Positions 7,917-15,517 of a stretch of 64,000 nt of DNA are shown here, piece by piece; position 1 is the first letter of the stretch, and each line of letters opens with the position of its first letter. Source of the DNA: an uncultured Lachnospiraceae bacterium (GTDB lineage Bacteria; Bacillota; Clostridia; Lachnospirales; Lachnospiraceae). The stretch lies in assembly GCA_910578335.1 (NCBI GenBank), contig CAJTPU010000006.1:62001-126000 (forward strand), read 5' to 3'. The notes under the pieces are model-generated. The model was not told where the DNA came from. It worked only from the letters and a program-made list of their open reading frames with translations, and ran no database searches. Position numbers and translations under genes: made by a program.

Positions 7917-9275
7917 TTAATTTTTCACCTTTCCCACCGTTTTTCTTAAGAGCAGCAGCAGAAGAGCGGCAGAATAAACCTGGGACAGGAGCATACCGGC
8001 GATGTAGCTGTCTATGCCAAACCGGGGAAGCAGCCAGAATACAAAGGCAAGCCGTAACAGAAGAGAGCTGACATTGACAAAAAAGATACTGCCGGCTTTG
8101 CCGAGCCCGTGCAGGATGCTGGTAAGGGTGGCGCACAGATATAAAAAAGGACAGATAAAGCTCAAGGAGCAGATAAAGATGCCGGCAAGCTCGCTGTGAA
8201 ACAGAAGCTGTCCGACAGGACGCCCGAGAAGCAAAAAGCCAAGCGTGCAGATGCCGCCTAAAAAGAGGCAGGAATATATGGTTTTGCGGGCGGCGCGTTT
8301 GACGGCAGTCATGTTTCCGGCAGCGTCGGCTTCGGAGACGACGGGCAGGAGCATAAGGGAGATGGAACCGGTGAGGGCGTTGGGAAAAAAGATGAGAGGC
8401 AGCGCCATTCCCGTCAAAACGCCGTACACACTGAGCGCCGTTGCGGAATCATAGCCGTAAGCCTGCAACATGCTGGGGATGTAGACTGCTTCCACGCTTT
8501 GCAGCAGGTTGATGACAATGCGGGTTAGGGAAAGCGGAACGGAAAGCGCCAATAGTTTTGCTGTGACGGAAAGGTAGGCGGCAGCAGGGCGCAGCGCCTT
8601 GGCAGCGTTCTTACGGATTCCTTTTGTGGAGGAAAGCTGGCAGAACCGCAGATAAACGGCGGCTATGGAGACGACCATGGCGCCAAATTCCCCGACCACC
8701 AGTCCGACTACCGCAACGTTGATGGTGGGGGTGCTTCCGTTAAGACCCGCCATATAACTTGCCAGAAAAACACATGCTACCCTGAAAAACTGTTCGATAA
8801 GCTGGGTTGCCGCAGGTATCCCGGCTTTTTTGACGCCATAAAAATAACCGTTGATACAGGAATGCACGGCGCCGAGCGGAACAGAAAGCGCAATGATGCG
8901 CAGCATGGAGGCAGTACGCGGCTCAAGCAGGAACCTGGCAGCGATGAGTTCTGAAAAATGCAGCATAACACTCGTACATGGCAGAGAAAGCAAAAGGGAG
9001 AGAGATAGCCCTGTCATCAGCACGCGAAAGGAAGCCCTGTAGTTTTTGGCAGCAGCCTCCCCCGCAACATACTTGGAAATGGCGGTTTGAAGACCGGCGG
9101 CAGTGATGGAAAAGGTAAGGGAGAGGACTGGACTTAGGAGCTGGTATACGCCCATGCCTTCCTCTCCAAACAGGCGGGACAGGTAAATCCGGTAAAAGAA
9201 GCCGATAAGACGGCTTAAGAGTCCTGTCAGGGTGAGAATGATTGTGCCGGTGATAAAGGGATTGTTTCGTTTCAT
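7917..9275 (-). CDS. SpoVB-like polysaccharide/lipid flippase (MOP superfamily)
   Basis: The 452-residue protein is very hydrophobic, with an estimated 12-14 transmembrane helices. It belongs to the multidrug/oligosaccharidyl-lipid/polysaccharide exporter superfamily. The N-terminal stretch GLLSRLIGFFYRIYLSRLFG and the GVYQLLSPVLSLTFSITAAG segment are typical of SpoVB and related MurJ-like lipid II flippases of Clostridia, which act in spore cortex or cell-wall synthesis. ATG 9275 has GAGGA seven bases upstream; the in-frame start at 9296 lacks a site. No sporulation sigma promoter was evident. It might serve another undecaprenyl-linked sugar instead of lipid II. Confidence 0.82.
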   Translation of the reverse strand: MKRNNPFITGTIILTLTGLLSRLIGFFYRIYLSRLFGEEGMGVYQLLSPVLSLTFSITAAGLQTAISKYVAGEAAAKNYRASFRVLMTGLSLSLLLSLPCTSVMLHFSELIAARFLLEPRTASMLRIIALSVPLGAVHSCINGYFYGVKKAGIPAATQLIEQFFRVACVFLASYMAGLNGSTPTINVAVVGLVVGEFGAMVVSIAAVYLRFCQLSSTKGIRKNAAKALRPAAAYLSVTAKLLALSVPLSLTRIVINLLQSVEAVYIPSMLQAYGYDSATALSVYGVLTGMALPLIFFPNALTGSISLMLLPVVSEADAAGNMTAVKRAARKTIYSCLFLGGICTLGFLLLGRPVGQLLFHSELAGIFICSLSFICPFLYLCATLTSILHGLGKAGSIFFVNVSSLLLRLAFVFWLLPRFGIDSYIAGMLLSQVYSAALLLLLLRKTVGKVKN

Positions 9276-9431
9276 AAAAAATCCTCGTTTCTGCACATGT
9301 CTGATATCGGCAGCGTTCTTGATAAATATATTCGAAAGAAGGACATGAAAGAACGTTTATCGTGGACGAATCGGGAAAACCATGTTAGAGTAAAGAAAAA
9401 GAAAACGGAGAGAGGAAACGATTGCAAAGGA

Positions 9432-10544
9432 ATGAAAAAGAAGGTTGTGGTAGGTATGTCCGGCGGCGTAGATTCGTCGGTCGCGGCATATCTTTTAAAA
9501 GAAGCGGGATATGAGGTTATCGGCGTTACTATGCAGATGTGGCGGGAAGAAAAAGCTGCAGGAGCAAGCGGCAGAGCAGAACAGGCAGGAGCCGGCGGGA
9601 GAGCAGAGCAGGCAGGAGCCGGCGGCTGTGATGCGGCAGCGCGGGACGCAAAAAAGGTTGCGGATTTGTTGGGGATTTCCCATTATACCATGGATTTTAC
9701 CAAGGAATTTAAACGCAGCGTCGTGGATTATTTTGTGGAGGAATATCTGCGCGGCAGAACGCCGAATCCCTGTAATGTCTGTAACCGTTATGTAAAGTGG
9801 GAGGCGCTTCTTATGCGGGGCAGAGCGCTTGGGGCGGACTATATCGCCACGGGGCATTATGCGAGGATTGAGAGACTGCCAAACGGCAGATACACGGTAA
9901 AAAATGCTGCAGCCGGGAAGGACCAGACCTATGCGCTGTACAATCTGACACAGGAGCAGCTTGCACACACCCTGATGCCGGTCGGCAGCTATGCAAAGGA
10001 GGAAATCAGGGAAATGGCAAAGCAGCTTGCCCTGCCGGTGGCGGCGAAGCCGGACAGTCAGGATATTTGTTTTATACCGGACGGGGATTACGGCGCATTT
10101 CTCTTAAGAGAGGCGGGGGAACGTCTTGCCGGTGCCGGCAGCTTTGTGGGGACCGACGGAACGGTTTTGGGAGAACACAGAGGCATTGTCCATTATACGA
10201 TAGGGCAGCGCAAGGGGCTGCAGCTTGCGATGGGAAGACCTGTATTTGTGACTGCAATCAGACCTGAGACAAATGAGGTGGTGATTGGGGAAAATGAAGA
10301 TTTGTATACAAACACTCTTTTTTGTGACAGGGTAAATTATATGGGGGCGGCGGATTTTGCAGAGCCGGTGCGGGCAAAGATTAAAATACGGTATGCACAT
10401 GCAGGAACCATGGGCGTGCTGGAAAAGCAGGCGGACGGACGTATAAAATGTACCTTCGATGAGCCGGTGCGGGCGGCTACGCCGGGACAGGCGGCAGTAT
10501 TTTATCAGGATGATTATGTGCTGGGAGGCGGTACGATACTGTGA
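9432..10544 (+). CDS. mnmA: tRNA-specific 2-thiouridylase MnmA with a repeat insertion
   Basis: MnmA uses ATP and a cysteine persulfide to form 2-thiouridine at tRNA wobble position 34. The 370-residue protein has the PP-loop MSGGVDSSVAAYLL at its start, the first catalytic cysteine in GRTPNPCNVCNRYVKW, ATGHYARIE, and the second cysteine in DSQDICFIPDGDYG. ATG 9432 gives the typical N-terminus MKKKVVVGMSGG; the 45-codon extension upstream is not family-like. An unusual Gly/Ala/Arg/Glu/Gln insert of two 9-residue repeats lies at residues 47-64, between the PP-loop region and the helix that reads RDAKKVADLLGI. Confidence 0.93.
   Translation: MKKKVVVGMSGGVDSSVAAYLLKEAGYEVIGVTMQMWREEKAAGASGRAEQAGAGGRAEQAGAGGCDAAARDAKKVADLLGISHYTMDFTKEFKRSVVDYFVEEYLRGRTPNPCNVCNRYVKWEALLMRGRALGADYIATGHYARIERLPNGRYTVKNAAAGKDQTYALYNLTQEQLAHTLMPVGSYAKEEIREMAKQLALPVAAKPDSQDICFIPDGDYGAFLLREAGERLAGAGSFVGTDGTVLGEHRGIVHYTIGQRKGLQLAMGRPVFVTAIRPETNEVVIGENEDLYTNTLFCDRVNYMGAADFAEPVRAKIKIRYAHAGTMGVLEKQADGRIKCTFDEPVRAATPGQAAVFYQDDYVLGGGTIL
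9570..9623 (+). repeat. Two 27-bp in-frame tandem repeats within mnmA
   Basis: Unit 1 is 9570-9596 and unit 2 is 9597-9623. Each encodes GRAEQAGAG, and the two DNA copies differ at only two bases. The array keeps the reading frame, so gain or loss of copies would change insert length without a frameshift. Confidence 0.85.
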
Positions 10545-10606
10545 AGGAAGCATAAACTAAGAAAAAGAAAGCATAATTTGTTATGCACAAAAAAGCGAGG
10601 ATGGAA

Positions 10607-11128
10607 ATGGACTATATTGCACCTTGGAACCAGCAGAAAAGAACCGCATACAAAGTGGTTACGGGAACCGTCACAAGAATTACCCCGTTACAAAGAAACG
10701 GCGGCAGCGACTGCAGCCAGTTTGTGTCGGTGGAGACAAAAGAAGGCGGCGCCGTTAACTTTATTGTGACGCCGGAAACCTATATTGCAGATTTTGTTAC
10801 GATTTACCGCGGGATGCAGGCGCATTTTGTATACAATGCCGATTTGCCTGCTCCCCTTATCTATCCGCCGCAGTTTGGCGCAGCGGTGGTGGTTTCCACA
10901 GCGACTGCCACAAATGTGGCGGTGGGTTATTTTGACAAACGGCTTGTCAGTGCAGACAACACCTTGAAGCTGAATCTGACGGACAGCGTGCCGGTAGTGA
11001 CCTCCAACAACCAGATGTTTTACGGTTCCCCCGCGGGACGTTACCTGATTGTCATGTATGAAGCAAGCACAAGAAGCATACCGGCACAGACCACGCCGGA
11101 AAAAGTAGTCGTGATGTGCCAATGGTAA
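10607..11128 (+). CDS. Hypothetical beta-rich protein
   Basis: I do not recognise this 173-residue protein. It begins MDYIAPWNQQKRTAYKVV and shows no signal peptide or membrane helix. It has many short, alternating hydrophobic stretches suggesting beta strands, such as FVSVETKEGGAVNFIVTP and GAAVVVSTATATNVAVGYF. Two segments, VTGTVTRITPL and FIVTPETYI, resemble small beta-barrel domains often seen in secreted clostridial proteins, but that is only an impression. ATG 10607 is preferred because GCGAGG lies about six bases upstream; ATG 10583 has a poor site. It follows mnmA by 62 bases on the same strand and is convergent with the next gene. No function is proposed. Confidence 0.6.
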   Translation: MDYIAPWNQQKRTAYKVVTGTVTRITPLQRNGGSDCSQFVSVETKEGGAVNFIVTPETYIADFVTIYRGMQAHFVYNADLPAPLIYPPQFGAAVVVSTATATNVAVGYFDKRLVSADNTLKLNLTDSVPVVTSNNQMFYGSPAGRYLIVMYEASTRSIPAQTTPEKVVVMCQW

Positions 11129-11151
11129 ATACCGGTTTTTGAATCGGAAGG

Positions 11152-11970
11152 TTATAATTTTCTGTATTCCGGAAGCCGTTTTTCAAAGATGCAGTAGTAG
11201 TGAAAACCGCAGTCTGAAAGAATTTCGGAAGCGAGATGGAAATCAGCGGCGATATCCTTTGCGCAGTGGGCGTCGGAGCCGATTGTAATGATTTCGCCGC
11301 CCAGCTCGCGATATCTTTTCAATACCTCCCTGCAGGGGCTTACGTCTTTTGTGCCGCTTCGAAGGCTTCCCGTATTCAGTTCGATTCCTTTTTCTTTTTC
11401 CAGCAAAAGTGTCAGCATGGTATCAAATAAATCCTGATATTTTGCGTAAGAATAGTGCCTGTCCTTTTCGGGTCCGTAGCGCACGACGTAATCGAGATGT
11501 CCGAATACATCGAAATGGCTGCATTTCTTTATATTCTCAATCACGCTTTCAAAGTATTCCCGATAAGCCTCTTCCTCGCTGCGGTTTTCATAAAATGCAG
11601 GATAATAGGGGTCTTTTCCGTTTGCGACATGGGTGGAGCCGATAATAAAATCAAACTCGTAGGCATGTGTGTAAGCCGCCAGTGCTTTTGAAAGGTGGGG
11701 CTGCAGTCCAAGCTCTATGCCGAAAAGAATCCGCAGACTGTCCTTGCAGGTGTCCTGAAAGCGTGCCAAATCATAGAGATAGGAATCGGTATTGACAAGG
11801 AAGATGCCCGCCGGCGTCGTTTCCGAGACCGGATAGTCGATATCCATGTGCTCCGTAAAGCAAATATGTGTAAGTCCTTTTTTTTGGGCGCCTGCAATCA
11901 TATGCTCCATGGGCTCCGTACTGTCGCCCGAAAAAGAAGAGTGCAGGTGAAAATCCGCCGTAATTGCCAT
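11152..11970 (-). CDS. hisK: Histidinol-phosphatase, PHP family (HisK type)
   Basis: The 272-residue protein belongs to the PHP phosphoesterase family. HisK removes phosphate from histidinol phosphate in histidine synthesis. The metal-binding motifs are all present: DFHLHSSFSGDS at the N-terminus, CFTEHMDID, IIGSTHVANGKDPYY, DVFGHLDYVVRYG and the late TIGSDAH. ATG 11970 is set by AAAGGAAC about eight bases upstream; the 26-codon extension lacks a site. It is an isolated minus-strand gene, convergent with the hypothetical gene before it. PHP proteins also act on other phosphates, so histidinol phosphate is the most likely substrate but not certain. Confidence 0.85.
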   Translation of the reverse strand: MAITADFHLHSSFSGDSTEPMEHMIAGAQKKGLTHICFTEHMDIDYPVSETTPAGIFLVNTDSYLYDLARFQDTCKDSLRILFGIELGLQPHLSKALAAYTHAYEFDFIIGSTHVANGKDPYYPAFYENRSEEEAYREYFESVIENIKKCSHFDVFGHLDYVVRYGPEKDRHYSYAKYQDLFDTMLTLLLEKEKGIELNTGSLRSGTKDVSPCREVLKRYRELGGEIITIGSDAHCAKDIAADFHLASEILSDCGFHYYCIFEKRLPEYRKL

Positions 11971-12046
11971 AATATGTTCCTTTCTGCGGTGGCTAGAAGG
12001 AAAGCCGCGGTTTGCTATGGGATTTGGATGCCAAAGGCACTGTATC

Positions 12047-12075
12047 ATTATAGCAGAAAAGCGCGGGAGAAAGTA
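12047..12075 (-). promoter_or_regulatory. Candidate promoter for the histidinol-phosphatase gene
   Basis: A perfect TATAAT (complement of 12047-12052) on the minus strand is preceded by a poor TACTTT (complement of 12070-12075) with 17 bases between. The -10 is convincing, the -35 weak. Confidence 0.45.
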
Positions 12076-12134
12076 AAGAATTTGTAAAATATATAAAAAT
12101 TACCTGCAAATGGCAAATATTTTCGATTTACATC

Positions 12135-12163
12135 TTGAATTATCAAGGGGAATTAGGTAAAAT
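12135..12163 (+). promoter_or_regulatory. Sigma-A promoter for gap-pgk-tpiA
   Basis: TTGAAT (12135-12140) and TAAAAT (12158-12163) are 17 bases apart, giving a leader of about 65 bases. A separate TTGACA at 12182 has no well-spaced -10. CTTGAattatCAAG (12134-12147) forms a small dyad over the -35 and could be a regulator site. Confidence 0.65.
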
Positions 12164-12235
12164 GAATGTGCTGATAAAAATTTGACAATCATAAGATTGG
12201 ATAAAACAATTATAAAATTTTAGGAGGAAACTAAA

Positions 12236-13249
12236 ATGGCAGTAAGAGTAGCAATCAATGGTTTTGGCCGTATCGGCCGTCTTGCGTTCAGACAGATGTT
12301 TGATGCAGAGGGATATGATGTTGTGGCAATTAACGATTTGACAAGCCCTAAGATGCTTGCACATCTTCTGAAGTATGATTCTTCACAGGGCAAGTACAAA
12401 TATGCCGATTCCGTAGAGGCAGGCGAGGACAGCATCACCGTAAACGGCAAGACCATCACCATTTACAAAGAGGCAGACGCTTCCAAGCTTCCCTGGGGTG
12501 AATTAAAGGTTGACGTGGTTTTAGAGTGTACAGGCTTCTACACCTCTAAGGAAAAGTCTCTTGCACACATTACCGCAGGCGCACGCAAGGTTGTTATCTC
12601 TGCTCCCGCAGGCAATGACCTTCCTACCATCGTATACAATGTAAACCATGACACCTTAAAGGCAGAAGATACCGTTATTTCCGCAGCTTCCTGCACCACC
12701 AACTGCCTTGCTCCCATGGCGAAGGCACTGAATGATTTTGCACCGATTCAGAGCGGTATCATGACCACTGTACATGCATACACCGGCGACCAGATGATTC
12801 TGGACGGTCCTCAGAGAAAGGGCGATTTAAGAAGAAGCCGTGCAGGCGCATGCAATATCGTTCCCAACTCTACCGGCGCTGCAAAGGCAATCGGTCTTGT
12901 TATTCCTGAGCTGAACGGCAAGCTTATCGGCTCTGCACAGCGTGTTCCGACCCCTACCGGCTCCACCACGATTCTGGTTGCAGTGGTAAAGGGCGAGGTT
13001 ACCAAGGAAGGCATTAACGAAGCAATGAAAGCTGCAGCAACGGAGTCCTTTGGCTACAATGAGGATGAAATCGTATCCTCTGACGTTATCGGCAGCACCT
13101 ACGGCTCTATCTTTGACGCAACTCAGACCATGGTTTCCAAGATGGAAGACGGCAACAGCTTAGTGCAGGTTGTTTCATGGTATGACAATGAGAACAGCTA
13201 TACCAGCCAGATGGTTCGTACCATCAAGTATTTCAGCGAGCTGGCATAA
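12236..13249 (+). CDS. gap: Glyceraldehyde-3-phosphate dehydrogenase
   Basis: The enzyme oxidises glyceraldehyde 3-phosphate to 1,3-bisphosphoglycerate in glycolysis. The 337-residue protein starts with the Rossmann motif VRVAINGFGRIGRLAFRQ, carries Asp in VVAINDLTS (which favours NAD), and has the active-site ASCTTNCLAPMAK with its catalytic Cys. HAYTGDQMILDGP and the C-terminal WYDNENSYTSQMV are also standard. TAGGAGGAAAC precedes ATG 12236. Codon choice looks strongly biased, as expected for a highly expressed gene. It leads a gap-pgk-tpiA run. Confidence 0.97.
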   Translation: MAVRVAINGFGRIGRLAFRQMFDAEGYDVVAINDLTSPKMLAHLLKYDSSQGKYKYADSVEAGEDSITVNGKTITIYKEADASKLPWGELKVDVVLECTGFYTSKEKSLAHITAGARKVVISAPAGNDLPTIVYNVNHDTLKAEDTVISAASCTTNCLAPMAKALNDFAPIQSGIMTTVHAYTGDQMILDGPQRKGDLRRSRAGACNIVPNSTGAAKAIGLVIPELNGKLIGSAQRVPTPTGSTTILVAVVKGEVTKEGINEAMKAAATESFGYNEDEIVSSDVIGSTYGSIFDATQTMVSKMEDGNSLVQVVSWYDNENSYTSQMVRTIKYFSELA

Positions 13250-13293
13250 GGCGGAGCGCAAAAGTGTTTTGTTCTGCAAATTAGACCTATCAG

Positions 13294-13318
13294 GGGTCCG
13301 GTCTTATGGACCGGACCC
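13294..13318 (+). other. Strong hairpin between gap and pgk
   Basis: GGGTCCGGTC (13294-13303) and GACCGGACCC (13309-13318) form a perfect 10-bp stem with a 5-base loop, followed only by TTTC. Without a proper T tract it is more likely a partial terminator or an mRNA-processing or stabilising element that would set gap level above pgk. Confidence 0.7.
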
Positions 13319-13350
13319 TTTCATATTGATAAAGAAACGGAGGCAAAGAA

Positions 13351-14574
13351 ATGGGTTTGAATAAAAAATCAGTAGACGATATCAATGTAAAGGGAAAGAG
13401 GGTGCTGGTGCGCTGTGATTTTAATGTACCGTTAAAGAACGGGGAAATTACTGACGAGACGCGTATTACGGCAGCGCTTCCCACCATTCAGAAGCTGTTA
13501 AATGACGGCGGTAAGGTAATTCTCTGCTCCCATTTGGGCAAGGTAAAGAACGGACCGAACGAGGGAGAGTCCTTGGCACCGGTGGCAAAAAGACTTTCCG
13601 AGAAGCTGGGTAAGGAAGTGAATTTTGTTGCGGATTACAATGTAACGGGCGAGGCTGCGACCAAGGCAGTAGAAGCAATGAACGAGGGCGATGTGGTATT
13701 GCTTCAGAATACCCGTTTCCGCGGTGCGGAGGAGACCAAGAACGGAGAAGCATTCAGCAAAGAGCTGGCAGATTTGGCGGATGATTATGTATGCGATGCT
13801 TTCGGTTCTTCCCACAGGGCACATGCTTCCGTGGCGGGTGTTACGAAGTTTATCTCCGAAAAGGGCGGTTCTAATGTGGTAGGCTACCTTATGCAGAAGG
13901 AAATCAATTTCCTTGGCAATGCAGTAGAAAATCCGGTAAGACCTTTTGTTGCCATTCTGGGCGGCGCAAAGGTTGCTGACAAATTAAATGTAATTTCCAA
14001 CCTGCTTGAAAAATGCGATACCCTGATTATCGGCGGCGGTATGGCGTATACCTTCTTAAAGGCGCAGGGTTACGAAATCGGCAAATCTCTGGTAGACGAC
14101 AGCAAGCTTGATTATTGTAAGGAAATGATGGAGAAGGCTGAGAAGCTTGGCAAAAAGCTGCTGCTTCCTGTAGATTCCGTTACCATTACCGAGTTCCCCA
14201 ATCCCATCGACGCACCTGTCGAGGTAGAGGTGTATGACGTAACGAATATGCCTGCGGACAGAGAGGGCTGCGATATCGGTCCTAAGACGGCGGAAATGTT
14301 TGCGGAAGCTGTTAAATCTGCCAAGACGGTAGTTTGGAACGGACCCATGGGTGTGTTTGAAAATCCGACTCTGGCAGAGGGTACCATTGCGGTTGCAAAG
14401 GCGCTGGCTGAGACGGAAGCTACCACCATCATCGGCGGCGGCGATTCTGCGGCAGCGGTAAATCAGCTTGGATTTGGCGACAAGATGTCCCATATTTCTA
14501 CGGGCGGCGGCGCTTCCCTTGAATTCCTTGAGGGCAAGGAGCTTCCGGGCGTGGTTGCTGCTGACGATAAATAA
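13351..14574 (+). CDS. pgk: Phosphoglycerate kinase
   Basis: The enzyme makes ATP and 3-phosphoglycerate from 1,3-bisphosphoglycerate. The 407-residue protein has the N-domain substrate motif VRCDFNVPLKNGEITDETRI, LCSHLGKVK, the hinge-side PFVAILGGAKVADKL, and the nucleotide-binding WNGPMGVFE and IIGGGDSAAAV with the closing STGGGASLEFLEG. ACGGAGG precedes ATG 13351. It lies 101 bases after gap across a strong hairpin and 31 bases before tpiA. Confidence 0.97.
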   Translation: MGLNKKSVDDINVKGKRVLVRCDFNVPLKNGEITDETRITAALPTIQKLLNDGGKVILCSHLGKVKNGPNEGESLAPVAKRLSEKLGKEVNFVADYNVTGEAATKAVEAMNEGDVVLLQNTRFRGAEETKNGEAFSKELADLADDYVCDAFGSSHRAHASVAGVTKFISEKGGSNVVGYLMQKEINFLGNAVENPVRPFVAILGGAKVADKLNVISNLLEKCDTLIIGGGMAYTFLKAQGYEIGKSLVDDSKLDYCKEMMEKAEKLGKKLLLPVDSVTITEFPNPIDAPVEVEVYDVTNMPADREGCDIGPKTAEMFAEAVKSAKTVVWNGPMGVFENPTLAEGTIAVAKALAETEATTIIGGGDSAAAVNQLGFGDKMSHISTGGGASLEFLEGKELPGVVAADDK

Positions 14575-14605
14575 AGAATAAAATGATAGAGGTGAGAGGA
14601 TTATT

Positions 14606-15352
14606 ATGGCAAGAAGAAAAATCATTGCCGGCAACTGGAAGATGAATATGACGCCCAGTGAAGCCGTGGCATTAATTGAAAAGTTAAAGCCGCTGACAGC
14701 GACGGATAAGGCTGACGTGGTATTCTGCGTGCCTGCCATTGACATTATCCCCGCGGTGGAAGCAGTCAAAGGCAGCAACATCGAAATCGGTGCGGAGAAC
14801 ATGTATTTTGAGGAGAAGGGTGCTTATACAGGCGAGATTTCTCCCGCTATGCTCACCGATGCCGGCGTAAAATATGTTATCATCGGACATTCCGAGAGAA
14901 GAGAATATTTTGCAGAGACGGACGAAACCGTCAACAAGAAGGTATTAAAAGCATTTGAACACGGACTGACACCGATTATCTGCTGCGGCGAGTCCCTGAC
15001 CCAAAGAGAGCAGGGGATTACTATCGACTGGATACGCCAGCAGATAAAGATTGCCTTCCTCAATGTAACGGCGGAACAGGCTAAGGGGGCGGTGATTGCT
15101 TACGAGCCCATCTGGGCAATCGGAACGGGTAAGGTGGCAACCACCGAACAGGCGCAGGAAGTATGCGCGGCAATCCGTGCCTGCATCGGCGAGATTTATG
15201 ATGAGGCGACGGCACAGGCAATCCGTATCCAGTACGGCGGTTCTGTGTCCGCTGCAAGTGCGCCCGAGCTTTTTGCACAGCCCGATATTGACGGCGGGCT
15301 GGTAGGCGGCGCGTCTCTCAAAGAGGATTTTGGGGCTATTGTCAACTACTAA
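14606..15352 (+). CDS. tpiA: Triose-phosphate isomerase
   Basis: The enzyme interconverts dihydroxyacetone phosphate and glyceraldehyde 3-phosphate. The 248-residue TIM barrel begins MARRKIIAGNWKMN with the catalytic Lys, has the electrophilic His in IIGHSERREYF, the base Glu in AYEPIWAIGTGKVA (which also starts the mobile loop), and the phosphate-binding QYGGSVS and GGLVGGASL. Length is standard. The stop is followed by a terminator, so the glycolytic unit ends here. Confidence 0.97.
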   Translation: MARRKIIAGNWKMNMTPSEAVALIEKLKPLTATDKADVVFCVPAIDIIPAVEAVKGSNIEIGAENMYFEEKGAYTGEISPAMLTDAGVKYVIIGHSERREYFAETDETVNKKVLKAFEHGLTPIICCGESLTQREQGITIDWIRQQIKIAFLNVTAEQAKGAVIAYEPIWAIGTGKVATTEQAQEVCAAIRACIGEIYDEATAQAIRIQYGGSVSAASAPELFAQPDIDGGLVGGASLKEDFGAIVNY

Positions 15353-15373
15353 TCTGTATCTGCGATTGCTTTT

Positions 15374-15400
15374 AAGGGACTGCTATATGGCGGTCCCTTT
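15374..15400 (+). terminator. Probable terminator after tpiA
   Basis: AAGGGAC (15374-15380) pairs with GTCCCTT (15393-15399), and the inner TGC/GGC can extend the stem. Only a short T run follows. It separates glycolysis from the pilus operon. Confidence 0.65.
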
Positions 15401-15424
15401 GATACTTTGACGGGGAAGTTATGT

Positions 15425-15453
15425 TTGCCATAAATATGTGAATGAGGTATAAT
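15425..15453 (+). promoter_or_regulatory. Sigma-A promoter for pilB
   Basis: TTGCCA (15425-15430) and a perfect TATAAT (15448-15453) are separated by 17 bases, 65 bases before the pilB start. A small dyad, AGTGA (15461-15465) with TCACT (15474-15478), lies at about the transcription start. Confidence 0.8.
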
Positions 15454-15517
15454 GGATAACAGTGAGTGAATCGTCACTATAATTAAGTAAACCGTAAAGT
15501 ACGGAGGGGAAGGTAAA

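Noticed and set aside
9297..9431. 45-codon N-terminal extension of mnmA
   Set aside because: MnmA proteins start just before the PP-loop, the extension has no family likeness, and ATG 9432 gives the expected start.
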